From Tiliqua scincoides (lineage: Eukaryota > Chordata > Lepidosauria > Squamata > Scincidae): DNA of 64,000 nucleotides. The translations under genes and the position numbers were made by a program. The stretch covers positions 90,007,659-90,071,658 of the forward strand of contig NC_089822.1 in assembly GCF_035046505.1 (NCBI RefSeq), written 5' to 3'. Each line of letters opens with the position of its first letter. Position 1 is the first letter of the stretch. Shown here piece after piece: positions 1-11,511 of the stretch. The notes beneath the pieces were generated by a model. It saw only the letters and a program-made list of their open reading frames with translations. It did no database searches and was not told where the DNA came from.

Positions 1-1379
1 GGGCAGGATCACCATTAACCACCAGAGAGGAGAAAAGCTGGCTAGGGTTGGGGCCCCTTTAAGCCTGGAGAGGTAGGAAGAGGAGGAGCCCGACAGTATG
101 GCTAGGGAGGATAAAAGCAGGGAAGACTATGATAGCAGGCAGTTCTGGAGAGGGAAGGCAGGAGGCTGAAGCTCCTGCCTGAAGACCAACAGCCTCAGGT
201 CCTGCCTCCAGGGAGGAGGAAAAGAGTGTTGTGAACCCCCTCCCACTAGTTTAGTCTGAGGCTTCCCCCTGCAGGGAACCCCAGGGATGTGGACACATCC
301 ACCCAGGACCCCAAGAGACCATTCAGCCAACCTTTGGCACCCTGCCGGGTGACTCCCAGAGACCCCCTTCACGGGGCAGCCCTCACACCTCCTTTCTCCA
401 ACACAGTACCATGCAATGTGGCTTGGGTGATTTTGGGTCACGCTGTTGCAACTGGCCTTGATCTTCTGGTGATGAACTAAGAACATTTTGTGAGTTCACA
501 CAAATAGCTCACCATTTAGAGAGGCAGCTTCGTGGCAGGACCAGGGAAAAATATTGGGGACCTGAAAAGGTCAACTGCATGTCTGGGGGAGCTTGTTCCA
601 CGTGTTGGATTTCTGAATAAAAAATGATGCATTTTGCACAAATGAGTGCTCCTTCATGAACATGGTGTTGGCAGGCACAGCTGGTTTTCACAGCACGTTT
701 TGGGAGTCCTCTGTTAAGAAGATGACTACTAGGCTTGTGGTTATAAAGAAAGGAAAAAACTTTATTAAAGGAATGACACACTGGGGGGAGAGAGAGAGAG
801 CGCGAGAGCGAGCCTTTCTGTCTAGCTGAGCATCTTGAGAGAGAGAGGAGGAAGTCCACTTGAGCAATCTGCATATTAAAGGAGTCTTATTGGACAAGAC
901 AAGATAGGTAACCTGTCCAGCTATTTACCTGTAGCTTGCTATATTGCCTTCTTTAGGTGCAGGGTGCTTGTACAGGGTTGTCACACTTTTCACCTCTTCC
1001 AATAGATGGAAGGAGTCCAGTAATGGGGGGCCTGCAGTGGGCGAGCTGTTTTTTTTGAGGACTGCTTGTCCCCTCCTTTCACCCAGCACTACCCAGTGGC
1101 AGCTACCAGGTGCTCCTGCTCCCTTAGTAGACCCCATTCTTTCTCCCTTGCTGCCCCATATGCCTAGAACCCTCTCCTACAACACCTGAAAGATGCTTCC
1201 TCACTCACAAGCTTCAAATGCTTTCAAATGCCCATGTTTTCCATGAAGTCCTTGGCACTACATTTTATTCCTCTTTGCTTCCTGCAACTAAGCTGAAGTA
1301 CATGTTGTATCCTGAATAATTTTCTTGGTGAGACACTTTGGATAGTCTTTGATGCAGGAAATAAGCTTAAAAACATTGC
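1..1379. other. intergenic DNA, no supported feature
   Basis: The open frames here on both strands overlap each other, lack domains and have no splice context. A short GA/GC run lies at 790-845. Nothing else recognised. Confidence 0.5.
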
Positions 1380-1399
1380 CTATATATATATATATATAG
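1380..1399. repeat. (TA)n microsatellite
   Basis: About ten TA units directly beside the LINE copy at 1404. Confidence 0.9.
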
Positions 1400-1403
1400 T
1401 ACT

Positions 1404-1803
1404 AAACTTCAGTCTCGAAAGACTATGGTATTGCGCTCTGAAAGGTGGTTCTGGCACAGCGTCTAGTGTGGCTGAAAAGGCCAATTCGGGAGCGACAATC
1501 CCTTCCACACCGGGAGCAAGTGCAGTCTGTCCCTGGTCTGTCTCCCTGGCTGTGGGCCTTCCTTCTTTGCCTCTTAGCCTCAGACTGTTGGCCAAGTGTC
1601 TCTTCAAACTGGGAAAGGCCATGCTGCACAGCCTGCCTCCAAGCGGGCCGCTCAGAGGCCAGGGTTTCCCACCTGTTGAGGTTCACTCCTAAGGCCTTCA
1701 GATCCCTCTTGCAGATGTCCTTGTATCGCAGCTGTGGTCTACCTGTAGGGCGCTTTCCTTGCACGAGTTCTTCATAGAGGAGATCCTTTGGGATCCGGCC
1801 AAT
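1404..1803 (-). mobile_element. LINE 3' end with C-terminal zinc-knuckle ORF, copy A
   Basis: The minus strand encodes R-I-P-K-D-L-L-Y-E-E-L, G-R-P-Q-L-R-Y-K-D-I-C-K-R-D, W-E-T-L-A-S-E-R-P-A-W-R, and ends in a knuckle C-S-R-C...H-T-R-R-C (C-x2-C-x12-H-x3-C) before a stop and a short 3' UTR. This architecture is known from the region after the reverse transcriptase in animal non-LTR retrotransposons; I cannot fix the clade. The copy is 5'-truncated and flanked by tagtact at 1397-1403 and 1804-1810, a likely target duplication. Confidence 0.75.
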
Positions 1804-2347
1804 TAGTACTGTAAATCCGTTAATATAGATGACCCCTGGCAGTCCAGCAGTTCCTAGGTTCTGATGACAGCCAAAGAGATTGATGGCTGTTCCCAAGGGC
1901 ATCTTATTTATGAAAAAGGACAAACACAAGCCTGCGTATCTGTTAAAGGAATCACACAGGCGAACTCTATTAGCAAGCTGGAAAAGCAAGTTTTACTTCT
2001 GTACATTGCAAAGTTTGCTTTGCTTTTTAGCAAAGCTTTTTTTAAAACAACAAAATTCATCTCATGAATTCACTCTCCTTCCTAAATTAAAAAGATTATT
2101 AAGAATATTTATACAGTTGTCCCTCGTCTTATGCGCAGTTGACTTGTGTGAGTTCAACTACTGGGTCAGACCACATTCAACTAGGACAGCTCTGTCAACA
2201 CAGACTAGCAGTTTCTCTCTAAGGTTTCAGACAGAAAGCTCTGCCTTACCTGGAGATGCCAGGTATGGAAACTGGGACCTTCCCCAAGTGGATTCCCTTC
2301 CACAGAGTGACAGTTCCACCCTGCTGCTCTCCAGCAATGGTCCAGGC

Positions 2348-2705
2348 CAGTGGTTCTCACACATTTAGCACCGGCACCCACTTTTTAGAATGAGAATCTC
2401 TCAGGGCCCACCGGAAGTGATGTCATGACCAGAAGTGACATCATTAAGCAGGAACATTTTTAACAATCCTAGGCTGAAATCCTACCCACACTTATCCAGG
2501 CGTAAGTCAAGTTGACTATCATTGTTAAAATAATATACATAGTAGCTTGTTAAAAGTACAGGTCTGTAACATTTCCCCAAACGTAGTCACATACCTTGGT
2601 AGCATCAAGTATAATATATTAAAAATAAAATATTGAAATGAATGGGGATCCACCTGAAATTGGCTCGTGACCCAGCTAGTGGGTCCCGACCCACAGTTTG
2701 AGAAA
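2348..2705. mobile_element. hAT-type MITE (cagtggttctca ends), 8-bp TSD
   Basis: The ends are cagtggttctcac and gtttgagaaacagtg, imperfect inverted repeats typical of hAT MITEs. An 8-bp direct repeat gtccaggc immediately flanks both ends. The interior carries ggcacccactttttagaatg and gggtcccgacccacagtttg, plus a fragment of the palindromic short repeat. Homologues lie at 5765 (partial), 23440-23797, 47385-47435 and 59341-59679. Confidence 0.88.
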
Positions 2706-2959
2706 CAGTGGTCCAGGCAATACACCCAATCAGCCTTGTATATTCCCATTTTAAATGGGAATTTCCCCTCAGCTCAATTCCTTTCACCATTGCCTTGTCT
2801 TATCTGTCCTATTCTCTATTCAGTTTGCTCCAAGGTTACCCATTTTCTCCCACCCTCCTCAGTTTGTTTCAATCATGCAATCTCCCCACCCCAAATCACT
2901 CAAGTTTTGCCTTTCTCTTCCCTGATTTCTGCATTTTAATGAATCTGTCAGCACAAGCC

Positions 2960-3147
2960 TATGTGCATCTACACAGAAGTAAGGTTCAGAGCTCAGTGGG
3001 ACTTACTTCCAAGTAATTATGTATAAGATTGCAGCCTGTGTGTTTTATGTCGACTGATGACACAATCCTATGTATGTCTGCATCGATGTAAGTCTCATTG
3101 AATTCAGTGGGACTTGCTCCCAGGTAAGAGTATATAGGATTGCAGTC
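2960..3147. repeat. two short palindromic repeats (caatcctatgcatgtctac type)
   Basis: Copies at about 2960-3038 and 3060-3147: an 85-bp inverted-repeat unit with agtgggacttacttcc in the middle and ggattgcagtctg at the end. Confidence 0.7.
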
Positions 3148-3149
3148 TG

Positions 3150-5065
3150 AGTTTATATTTCCAGAATGGGTGGGAGAAGTGTTTAACTACCTCTGGTTTC
3201 CTTCCTTTGTCTAAGCAACCCTGTGTGTGTTAAAAACCATCTCATACCTTTCAGGACTGATCCAAGTCTGCAAGAAAAGTGCAACTTTATGTTTTACAAA
3301 CTGCAGGCTCTTGGGGCCCCTGCAAAAGTTTGCTCTCTGATTATTTAGAACATACCAAAAGTGTCACCCTTCTTTGAATTATGGATGCTTCTTTTTCTGT
3401 GATAATTTTTCTTTTTTACTTATTTGTTTCTTTTTCGTTGGAACCTGAACAGTGATAGACTTCACCTTGTTCGTCTCTGTTCATTCTAACGCTCTTGCTG
3501 ATCTTTCCCCAGACGAAACAGTGAGCACAGAGAAGAGAAAGTCAGGCTTATGCCGCTTTCCACCTCATCTTTTGTATCCAATTAAAGACACCCACAGTTG
3601 CAAGCCGTCCTGCTTCTCCACGATGCTGGAAACATAACAAAATGATTGCTTCAGAGCGGTCTCTATGCAGATAAGCAACTTGCGTGTACAGCAGGATCTG
3701 TAATTTGCACAGTCGTGCACCTGTGAAGCACCTGTGAAGCATGCTGTGTCCAAACACTGGAGTCATTAGATGGGCATCATCAACATGCAACTCAGCAGAA
3801 GTGGAAGCTTTGTTGCAGTTTACCCAGCCACTTCCCCTTGCCAACTGTGCAAGCTCCTGCTTTCAAGCAGGCAAATGTTCAGTGGATGTTTGGGGGGAAT
3901 GTAAAACAGGACTTCCTGTGCAAAGCCAGCGTGATTGTACACATTCAGCACTTGGGGATGGAAAACATTCTGTTTTCCCACAGGCAGCAGGGTTGTAGGT
4001 GCTTATGTGCATCGAACATAGAACTGGAGCAGGTGGGAGGTCAAGGAAATCAGTGTCTGTTCCCTTGCAAAAAAAATTAGAATTATCTGCCCACCATTTC
4101 CTCCCAGATGAACAGAAGCCAGTAATCCAGTGGATCCATCCAGGTATCTGACAGCAGTTGGGTTCAGCACCCAAAAGACACTGGCTCAAACCCTTGCTTG
4201 GCTACTGCAACTTTGAGCATATCAATACCTTTTAGTTTAAACTACCTCACAGGCCTTTGTCAAAATGAAATATATGCTACCCTGAGCCCCTTAGCCTCAA
4301 GTAAGTTCTGATCAAAATAAGCTACACTTGGGTCAAACTACTGTGTTCTTAACATGTAGCATGACTCCACTTTAAGGAAAGGGTGTGTGTGTCCCCCTCA
4401 GACTGAAAATATGCACTCCTGGGTCACCAGCCCAACACTTTCAGTGTGTGGGAAATCCATGCTCCCAATTTGTTCTTGTGTATCCTCCTACCTCAGAGGT
4501 TGTAACACTTCATGACAGAGCCCAGTTGTTTTGCTTTGACCACTGAATTCAGAACATCATGTGTATGATGATTGACACTTAGGAAATCAGACCCCATTTA
4601 CAGTTAGGTCAAGCATGAACAGGTACAAGAAAGCATACACAGAGAGAAGACCATGAAGCTTGCATAGTGAACAGTTTTAGCTATAGAAAACAAAAAATGG
4701 AATTACACAGCAGAAAAATGAGTTCAACTGAAAAACAAAAAAAAGGGTCAGAGTCCTTTGTTTTCTTCAGTTGTTCAAATGTTTGCAGAAATCAGACACA
4801 GGCGCTCTTTTGAGTGCTCTCTGACCTAATCTATTACAGCAAATTGGACCAGGGGGTTGCAAAGCAGTGAAGCAGGGATGCCCAGCTTCTCTGCCATGAA
4901 ACAGATGGCCTTAGGGAAGCTACTGTTATAACTGCATTCTACAATGTGCATTCTACAATATGGAAACACTAGAACATAGTGGGTGACTTGGGTGACCTTC
5001 GGGGAGAAAGGCGAAATATAAATCCAACAAATACATAAAAAATAGTGTGGTAGCACCACACTGAC
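3150..5065. other. intergenic DNA, no supported feature
   Basis: No coding similarity, RNA gene or complete repeat recognised. Confidence 0.5.
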
Positions 5066-5066
5066 T

Positions 5067-5068
<2 letters not shown>

Positions 5069-5117
<49 letters not shown>
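5069..5117. repeat. (GA)n microsatellite
   Basis: An uninterrupted GA run of about 45 bp. Confidence 0.95.
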
Positions 5118-5119
<2 letters not shown>

Positions 5120-5764
5120 AGCTGCTGGTCATCACAAGCAAATCCAACAGAGTGTATGATGAATTCTGCATTAGATTTGCCACCACCTCAAACAAGTAGT
5201 AGGCAAAGCAACCCTGTTGAATTGCTTGCAGCAGTGGTGCTGGAGAAAAGAAGCAGGTTATGTGAGCAAGAAGAGGATCAGGGTGCAGAATGAAGTGACC
5301 GAGTGGGCAGCAGGCAGCACAGAGCATCTCTTGTCCATTTGCCAGCTCCTCTAATCTGCTCCTCAAAGTACACCTCATGAGCACATTTACTCAGAACAGG
5401 GCAAATTCTAGTCCTGTAACAGCTGTTGGGATCAGTGGTGTCACTAGGATTCGTGTCACCTGGCGCGGGAGGCCTGTGCATCACCCCACGCAGTGCGTGC
5501 AATGCCCCAGGTGATGGGCGTGGTTATGTACCATTGTCCCCGCCCAACTGTTTTTTTGGCTGTACCTTTTGATAGAACACAGATATTTCAATGTGGTTTG
5601 TTTCATTGCATTCTGCATGAAATTACGCATTGATTGATATATAACATGATGGTATTATTCCTCCAGATTCTGATTTTAGTGATTTTGAAAACTTGTAGTC
5701 TCTCTCACACACACACACCCCTACCCCCACCCCTGTGTCAACTTACTAACACCTTATTGCAGCA

Positions 5765-5870
5765 GTTCTCAAACTTTTAGCACTGGGACCCACTTTTTAG
5801 AATGACAATCTGTCCAGGACTCATTGGAAGTGATGTCATAGGCAGCAGTGACATCATCAAGCAAATTAAA
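5765..5870. mobile_element. 5' fragment of the cagtggttctc hAT MITE
   Basis: It reads cagcagttctcaaac, then gggacccactttttagaatg and tgatgtcataggcagcagtg, as in the copies at 2348 and 23440. The rest is missing. Confidence 0.7.
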
Positions 5871-5943
5871 ATAAATAATTAAAATAATTAGATTAAAATA
5901 AAATAAATAATTAAAGAAGGGGGAGCCAGTCCTGTTCCACCAA

Positions 5944-6180
5944 GTGAATCTACTCTGAAGTAAGCCCTATTGTGGTCAATGGGGCTTACTCTCAGGAAAG
6001 TGTGGGTAGGATTGCAGCCTGTGAGCCCAATCCTATGCATGTCTACTCTGAAGTAAGTCCCATAGTGGTCAATGGGGCTTACTCTCAGGAAAGTGTGGGT
6101 AGAATTGCAGCCCAATCCAATGCATGTCTACTCTGAAGTAAGTCCCATAGTGGTCAATGGAGCTTACTCTGTAGTCTGCC
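5944..6180. repeat. three head-to-tail copies of the short palindromic repeat
   Basis: The core tctactctgaagtaag recurs at about 5947, 6041 and 6127, spaced 94 and 86 bp apart. Each is followed by gtggtcaatggggcttactc; the first two continue caggaaagtgtgggtag, while the third is cut short after its ggtcaatggagcttactc. This is the common squamate-type palindromic element in tandem, inside the hAT-like element at 5433-7085. Confidence 0.8.
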
Positions 6181-7475
6181 TGCAATTACACCCCCCAAAA
6201 AGAATCAGTGAGATTTCCAGCCCTCCCAGTGCCCAGTTTAAAGTTCTATTTCAGGCAAATCAAGATAAAGACCCTCCAGGCTTCACAAGTGCAATATAGA
6301 AAACTTTCCCCTGACAATTCAAGCCTCTTTTTTGTTCTTTTTTTTTTGGGGGGGGGGGCTGCCTTCTGGAGCAGCTGCATCAGATCAGGACCCTTCTAGT
6401 GTCCTCACATCCCCCTTTGCCTGGCCTGACCATCAGCCAAAGCACGTCTGCCTACTCACAAGTAAATGCGACCGTGAGGCTGCTTTGCTTTGGTTTGCAG
6501 CTGGGAGGGAGGGAGGGACTGACCTCCTCCTCCTCCTCGGGTTTTTTTTTGGGCTGCACTCATTGGATCAGGACCATTCTGATGTCCTTGGAGTCCTTTC
6601 CAATGGACTAAGGCAAGTCCGCCTACTCGCGAGTAAATGCGACCGCATGGCTTCATTTCCGGCTCCATAGACTGCAGCTGGGAGGGAGGCAGGGACTTCC
6701 TCAGGTGTTTTGGGGGGGCTGCATTCATTGGATCGGGACTGTTCTGGTGTTGTTGGATTCCTCCCAGCCTGCCCTTTCCCAGGGACTATGGCAAGTATGC
6801 CTACTCGTGAGTAAACATGCGCTATGGCTCACTTTCACTTTCCATAGGGCTCCATGCGTTTTTTCCTTCCGGTGTTTAGGCCATAACATTTGAAGGAAAG
6901 GAGCGATTTTAATTCTGTTTATTGCACTGCACTCCACTGGCCATTCCACATCCAACTATGTGGCAAGACAGGGCAGCTCCTAACCTCGCAATGTTAGCGT
7001 GTCCTCCCCCCAGGGCATGTCACCCCCCCAGGGCACATCACCTGGTGCGGGCTACACCCCCCGCACCCTCCTAGTGACACCAGTGGTTGGGATAGTCTTC
7101 TAGGAATAACCCACTTGGGTTCTTGAAGTGCTTGTGCCAGGAACCTCTATTATGACTATTTAGTTTGCTGCATTCAACTTACAATTCCCCCTTAGGGGTA
7201 AGAGAAGTAAAGGAGGAGGGCATGTGGCTCATGTGTGTGTAACAAGAGCCCAGAACCTCAGATCTATTCACCAGAAGCACATGTTTAAGAAGGCAGTTAA
7301 GTCTATTCTTTGTTAAGGGATGCCACATGGAATCCAGAGTACTACAGTAGCCACAGGATTTAGAGATAAGGCAACATATGTAAAGGCCCAGCATTTCATT
7401 ACAGTATAGCCTTTGTCTTGAGTGACAGAGTTTAATTGTATCTCATTCTCTAATAATATCAATTATACATTTAAG

Positions 7476-7655
7476 GACGCAATCCTAACCCCTTATGTCA
7501 GTGCTTTCCAGCACTGGCATAGCTGTGCCAATGGGACGTGTGCTGCAACCTGCAGTTGGGTGTCACTCACGGAGACCTCCTCAAAGTAAGGAAATATTTG
7601 TTCCCTTACCTCAGAGCTGCATTGCCCTGTTAGGATTGTGCCCTAAGCTTCTGAA
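7476..7655. mobile_element. MITE of the gggcgcaatcctaacc family
   Basis: The left end is ggacgcaatcctaacccc and the right end gttaggattgtgcccta. The interior has gtcagtgctttccagcactg, gtgccaatgggacgtgtgctg and ggaaatatttgttcccttac. Relatives lie at 21452-21635, 25854-26155 and 51218-51400. Confidence 0.65.
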
Positions 7656-7704
7656 CTGGCCACTCAGGGTCTATGGCTCACAGATTGCGCAGTTGCTCAC
7701 TTGG

Positions 7705-8576
7705 TCACCTTCGGCTGGCTCCCAAGAAGGTGAAAAGGTCAACAAGCCATATCAGGGGTATCTGGCGGTCAAACAATCAAAGAACACATCAAGCAACGTA
7801 TCTAGAGACTCCTCTGCTTTGATCACTTTCTCTTTGCTCTGGGCAAAAATGTTGTCAGAAAAATCTTGGAAGGAAGCAGTCATTCTAAAGTGGAGTGTTG
7901 GCATCCTTCAGTCTCGGAAGACTATGGTATCGTGCTCTGAATAGTATTCTGGAACAGTGTCCTCTCCAGTGCGCAAAGCCTGGGTAAAGTAGATATGGAG
8001 GATAGACTGTTACCCATGCAGCAAATCCCCCCTCTCCACGTCGCTGAAATGGTCCAATGGAAAGGCAGAGGCCAATACTGTTGGTTCCAGCGGCGTCGTA
8101 GGAGTTGCCAGAACGTGACTGTGTTCAGCCATGAACTGCCTCAGGGACTCCGGCTCCGGATTTTGCCTTGAGGTTGTCTCCTGTAGCCTTTTCCATAACT
8201 GGATGTAGCCACAAGGCAATGGAGGTTTGGGATCAGAGTTTTCCTTCTCTCAGATGAGCTGCCTTCCCAGGCTGACGAGCCCCATCTACCCGGTGCCTGT
8301 TCAGTCGCCTCTTATGACAAGTACAGCCAAACTGAGGGCCTATTCTTATCCCCAGCCCTCAGGGGATCATGCTAAAGTATGCTAAAGTAGGCATGAAGGC
8401 ATAAAGTAGATCATGCTAAAGTAGGCATGAAGATAATCAAGTCTTCTTTGGAACTGCTGGGCCTGTTCCTGGATGTTGTCCGGTAGTCCTCCAATACTGG
8501 AAATCAAGCCAATGCAAGTGGCCTGCAGATGCTCAGTGATGTTGCACAGTGCCACCAACAGCTGAGACTCCATTTG
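7705..8576 (-). pseudogene. perilipin-like last exon, split by a 473-bp retroelement
   Basis: After acceptor cttgacag the exon reads Q-M-E-S-Q-L-L-V, then H-L-Q-A-T-C-I-G-L-I-S-S-I-G-G-L-P-D-N, then L-D-Y-L-H-A-Y-F-S-M, and stops at a repeat insertion. On the far side of the repeat (from 7892 downward) it resumes F-R-M-T-A-S-F-Q-D-F-S-D-N-I-F-A-Q-S-K-E-K-V, then E-E-S-L-D-T-L-L-D. After a one-base shift comes I-P-L-I-W-L-V-D-L-F, with a TGA at 7705-7707. This matches the C-terminal helix bundle of perilipin-3 (S-F-Q-D-L-S, A-Q-S-R-E-R-V, E-A-L-D-H-M-V-E, T-W-L-V-G-P-F). A short local duplication near 8380-8408 also disturbs the frame. Confidence 0.9.
7894..8366 (-). mobile_element. 473-bp non-autonomous retroelement inserted in the perilipin last exon
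   Basis: The element is flanked by near-identical 13-bp direct repeats (tcattctaaagtg at 7880-7892, tcatgctaaagta at 8367-8379). The repeat is perilipin coding sequence, so it is a target-site duplication. Read on the minus strand it ends in the tail ccatagtcttccgagactga, nearly the same as the tail of the zinc-knuckle LINE fragments and 5S-SINEs in this window. The body holds a short open frame with no recognised domain. It may be a 5'-UTR-plus-tail deletion derivative of a LINE, or a SINE; the family is not recognised. Confidence 0.7.
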
Positions 8577-8759
8577 CTGTCAAGTATGAGAGAAACTAGG
8601 TTTAGATGTAGCCATTTCAGGTTTTTCTTAATCTCACAGTTATAATCTTAGTTGCATCCTACATGCCCTCAGGGCTTCCCACAATCTGGTGCTTGAAAGC
8701 AGCACTCTTATGAAATTAATTGGATCTCTTGTCCTTTCAAATTTTGCTATGCAGTGTAC

Positions 8760-8888
8760 CTCCAGCTTTGGCAAACCTGACTCTTCACTCGTTCCTGGCT
8801 CTTGTGTGTGCAATTGCAGCCATATCTTGCTTAACTTCTCCTGGACATCATGAAGCTTTTGATCCACTAGGTGCTTGGAATGCTCAAT
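8760..8888 (-). pseudogene. perilipin-like exon 7 (VDQKL helix-bundle segment)
   Basis: This 129-nt open exon (43 codons) reads I-E-H-S-K-H-L-V-D-Q-K-L-H-D-V-Q-E-K-L, continues S-K-I-W-L-Q-L, and ends G-L-P-K-L-E. Acceptor ctatag and donor gag/gtacac are both in phase 0. Perilipin-3 has V-K-Q-G-V-D-Q-K-L-V-E-G-Q-E-K-L-H-Q-M-W-L and then P-K-P-E at the same place. The open frame continues past the donor into the intron, which is chance. Confidence 0.9.
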
Positions 8889-9366
8889 CTATAGGATAAG
8901 CAGCAATTACAAGTGCTTAAAGAACTGTGTACTTTAAAGAGTCATCAGCAACACGAAGAACAGAACCATTTCAAAGCAGTCACAATTTGTGACTTTTAGG
9001 CATTTCCTACAAACCATTTCCTACTGGAAATTGACTGTTGAGAAGTGTTAACCTGAAATCCTAAGCATTTCAACTAAATAGGAAGCCCTATTAAATTTAG
9101 TGGGTCGATAACGAGTCATCTTGATTGATCAGCCCAAGGTCTACCTGGTCCAACCCAATGGTGACCAACCAGTGCTCTCAGGCATGAAGGTTATGATCGC
9201 ACAAATGTTATGGTGGCCTGTCCCATGTTGAACATGCATCAAATCTAGCTGTCGATGGAAAGCTCCCTTGAGAAATCACTAGTCTTTTCAAACATTGATC
9301 TGTGCTTAATGCCTCAGATATCTTGTCCAAGCATTTTACTTGGTGGTAAGTGTACTGCATACCTAC

Positions 9367-9565
9367 CAGATCAAGTGTTTGCTGTAGCTGGGAAAGCAAC
9401 TCAGTAGTATTTTGGATCATTCATTTCATTTCGGCTATTAAGTAGTGATAAGCACACTGGCAGACTTCAGTGAAGAGAGAGTGCAGATGCACACAGCAGC
9501 TCTTTTGCCTTTCTGTTGCTCCAAAGAGCCTGCTTCAAACCCCTCAAGACCAGCAGCAACCTTTG
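9367..9565 (-). pseudogene. perilipin-like exon 6 with a frameshift and a TGA
   Basis: The acceptor is gttcttctcag and the donor ctg/gtaggt. The 5' part reads A-K-V-A-A-G-L-E-G-F-E-A-G-S-L-E-Q-Q-K, matching the family's A-K-L-A-T-S-L-x-G-F-D-V-x-S-V-Q-Q-Q. A one-base shift near 9508 is needed to continue into S-C-C-V-H-L-H-S-L-F-T-E-V-C-Q-C-A-Y, the family's S-Y-F-V-R-L-G-S-L-S-x-x-L-x-x-x-A-Y. A TGA at 9421-9423 interrupts the frame before Q-N-T-T-E-L-L-S-Q-L-Q-Q-T-L-D-L, which aligns without gaps to perilipin-3. The exon length is one base off a phase-preserving length, consistent with the shift. Confidence 0.85.
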
Positions 9566-9719
9566 CTGAGAAGAACGCAAGTATTTAGCACAGATACAGG
9601 CCCATCTGCTGTAGCCAAGTTGATTCAAAAACCTCAAACTTTAACCTTTCCCATCCCTCCATATTGTTGGGCAGAGTATCCCAAATCAGCAAGTTTGACC
9701 TCGGGCTGACACACATCAG

Positions 9720-10395
9720 ATATGTGCATCACATTTGTCCAGTATCAGTTTTTGTACTCTAGCTTTCAGTGTGAAATGTTTACCTTCGTTGGAGTGCTTC
9801 TCACGTTTCAACTGTTTTGAACTTTGTCAGGTGATGCTTTTTGCATCAAACACCAAATACCAGTGTTTGTTTATCAAATATTCAGCGATGCTTGCTTGAC
9901 TACTTGCAGAACCACCAATTATTGCTTACTAATGTCAAGATTTACAGACAAACGCTTGTTGGAAAGAGGCACATAATTTCAGCTCTAGATATGACCAAGT
10001 CTAAAATGACCAGTTCTTTAAAGGCAGTGGATTAGATTCCCTCTATCAAGCTCTAGCAATATCACCTTGTCTAGGGGTGTAGGACCTTAGTCCAGCAACA
10101 AAATTGGCTTTGGCACTAGTAAATATTTACTGTAGGCCACCCTGGTGATCTCATCAATGGGAGAGAAAAAGCAGCCATCAAATATTTTGATTTAGCTGAT
10201 GACTGTCAGCCCCAGTATGGTGTAACATGGAGGAAATGGTAAATTTGTATTTCTACTTAGTTTAAGGAAGAAGTCTTATTATGTTCCTACTATTGCAGAT
10301 CTATTCAAGGCACAAGCAGAATTTTGGCAGTCGACTATTTATAAATCTATACTGAACTATTATTGTAATTTGCAGGTACATTATTACGAATAGTT
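9720..10395 (-). other. perilipin intron, no further feature seen
   Basis: This lies between perilipin-like exons 5 and 6. It is AT-rich, with no repeat or exon recognised apart from the hAT-like piece that follows. Confidence 0.5.
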
Positions 10396-10397
10396 AT

Positions 10398-11090
10398 ACT
10401 CAGTGGCATAGCTAGCAAGGGGTGGGGGTGGTCCTCCCCAGATACCAGCCTTGGGGGGGTGACACCACAAATGACCCAACATTGCTAACATCGTGGAGGC
10501 ATGCTTCCCCTTCATGCTAAATACCATTGGATGCAGAATTTCCAGCTGAATGCAATGCAAAACAATTGAGTGAAATATTTCCTTTCCATCAAAAGTTATG
10601 GCCAAAAAACCAGAAACCAAAAAATGCATGGAGCCCTATGGAAAGTGAAACCGAGCCATATCATGCATTTACTTGCGACTAGGCTAATGTGCCTTAGTGA
10701 GTCGGAAAGGGTAGGCTGAGAGGAATCCAACAACACCAGAATGGTTCCATTCCAATGAAAGCTGCCCCCCCAAAAACACCCAAGAAGGAGGTCCCTCCAT
10801 CCAAGCAGGCAAATATATTGAGCCCTATAGAAAGCAAAAGTAAGCCATATGGTCACGTTTACTTGTGAGTAAGCAAACGTGCCTTGGCTGCTGGTCAAGT
10901 CAGGCAAAGGGGAATGCAAGACTAGCTGCATGGTCCCAATCTGATGACAGTGGAGCTCAACAAATGCTCCAGAACGCAGCACTCCCCATGTACAAGAATA
11001 AAATAAAGGCTTTAGCTGGTAAGGTGGGCACTGGGGAGGACTGAAAATCTCACTGATATTTTTTTTGGGGGGGGGGAGGAGTTTAATCCC
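10398..11090. mobile_element. hAT-like element related to 5433-7085, inverted and partial
   Basis: It begins cagtggcatagctagcaagg. Read on the minus strand it carries the same internal modules as the element at 5433: ccataacttttgatggaaag, gagtaaa-gcgacc-like units (10650-10900), and the atcagtgagattttcagtcc stretch at its far end. The other terminus is not clear. It lies in a perilipin intron. Confidence 0.6.
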
Positions 11091-11511
11091 TCGTGTCAGG
11101 TTCCTAGATTACAAACCCCTTGGGGCAGAGGATTGCTCACTAGTTTGTCACAAAGCCCAACACACATGGACAACCGCAGGTGGTCAGCCCAACGCAAACC
11201 CAGCATCATAGCTGTAGACTGCTTGCTTCCCATGTTTCGGGATGGCTTTGCCATGCTGTCTGCTCTTTGACAACTACAGAAAACAAGATGGGCTGGGCAG
11301 AAGAACAGCATAGCAACAACTCCCACCGGCCACAATCAGCCAAGAAGATACGTTCTCTTCCCTTAGTAAGAGAATTCTCAGTAAGAGAATGCAACAAACC
11401 TTAAGCTGTTCCTCTGTGCACTGACTACAGAGAGGTACTCCTGGAATATCTGCTTCGAAAGCAATATTTTAGCAACACCTTTTGAAGGTACGAGTGTGGA
11501 CACAGGTTTGC

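Larger units (their letters stand above)
5433..7085. mobile_element. 1.65-kb hAT-like element with internal subrepeats, 8-bp TSD
   Basis: The ends are cagtggtgtcactagga and its inverse tcctagtgacaccagtg, flanked by perfect 8-bp repeats gttgggat at 5425-5432 and 7086-7093. The subterminal parts share gtcacctggcgcggg / cacctggtgcgggc. Inside are a 5' piece of the cagtggttctc MITE (from 5765), three head-to-tail short palindromic repeats (5944-6180), and three degenerate tandem units of about 170 bp (6360-6870), each with ggatcaggacc and gcctactc-gagtaaat motifs. No transposase frame is visible, so it is non-autonomous. Related pieces lie at 10398-11090, 38207-38742 and 39515-39680. Confidence 0.8.

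Noticed and set aside
1423-1989. 188-codon minus frame as a zinc-finger gene
   Set aside because: The zinc knuckle is the C-terminus of a LINE repeated at 26293 and 62757; the upstream part is flanking DNA.
11200-11335. Alternative perilipin exon 5 (R-N-M-G-S-K and W-A-D-H-L-like words on the minus strand)
   Set aside because: The words resemble the perilipin mid-region, but there are no phase-consistent splice sites; 11512-11743 fits both neighbours exactly.
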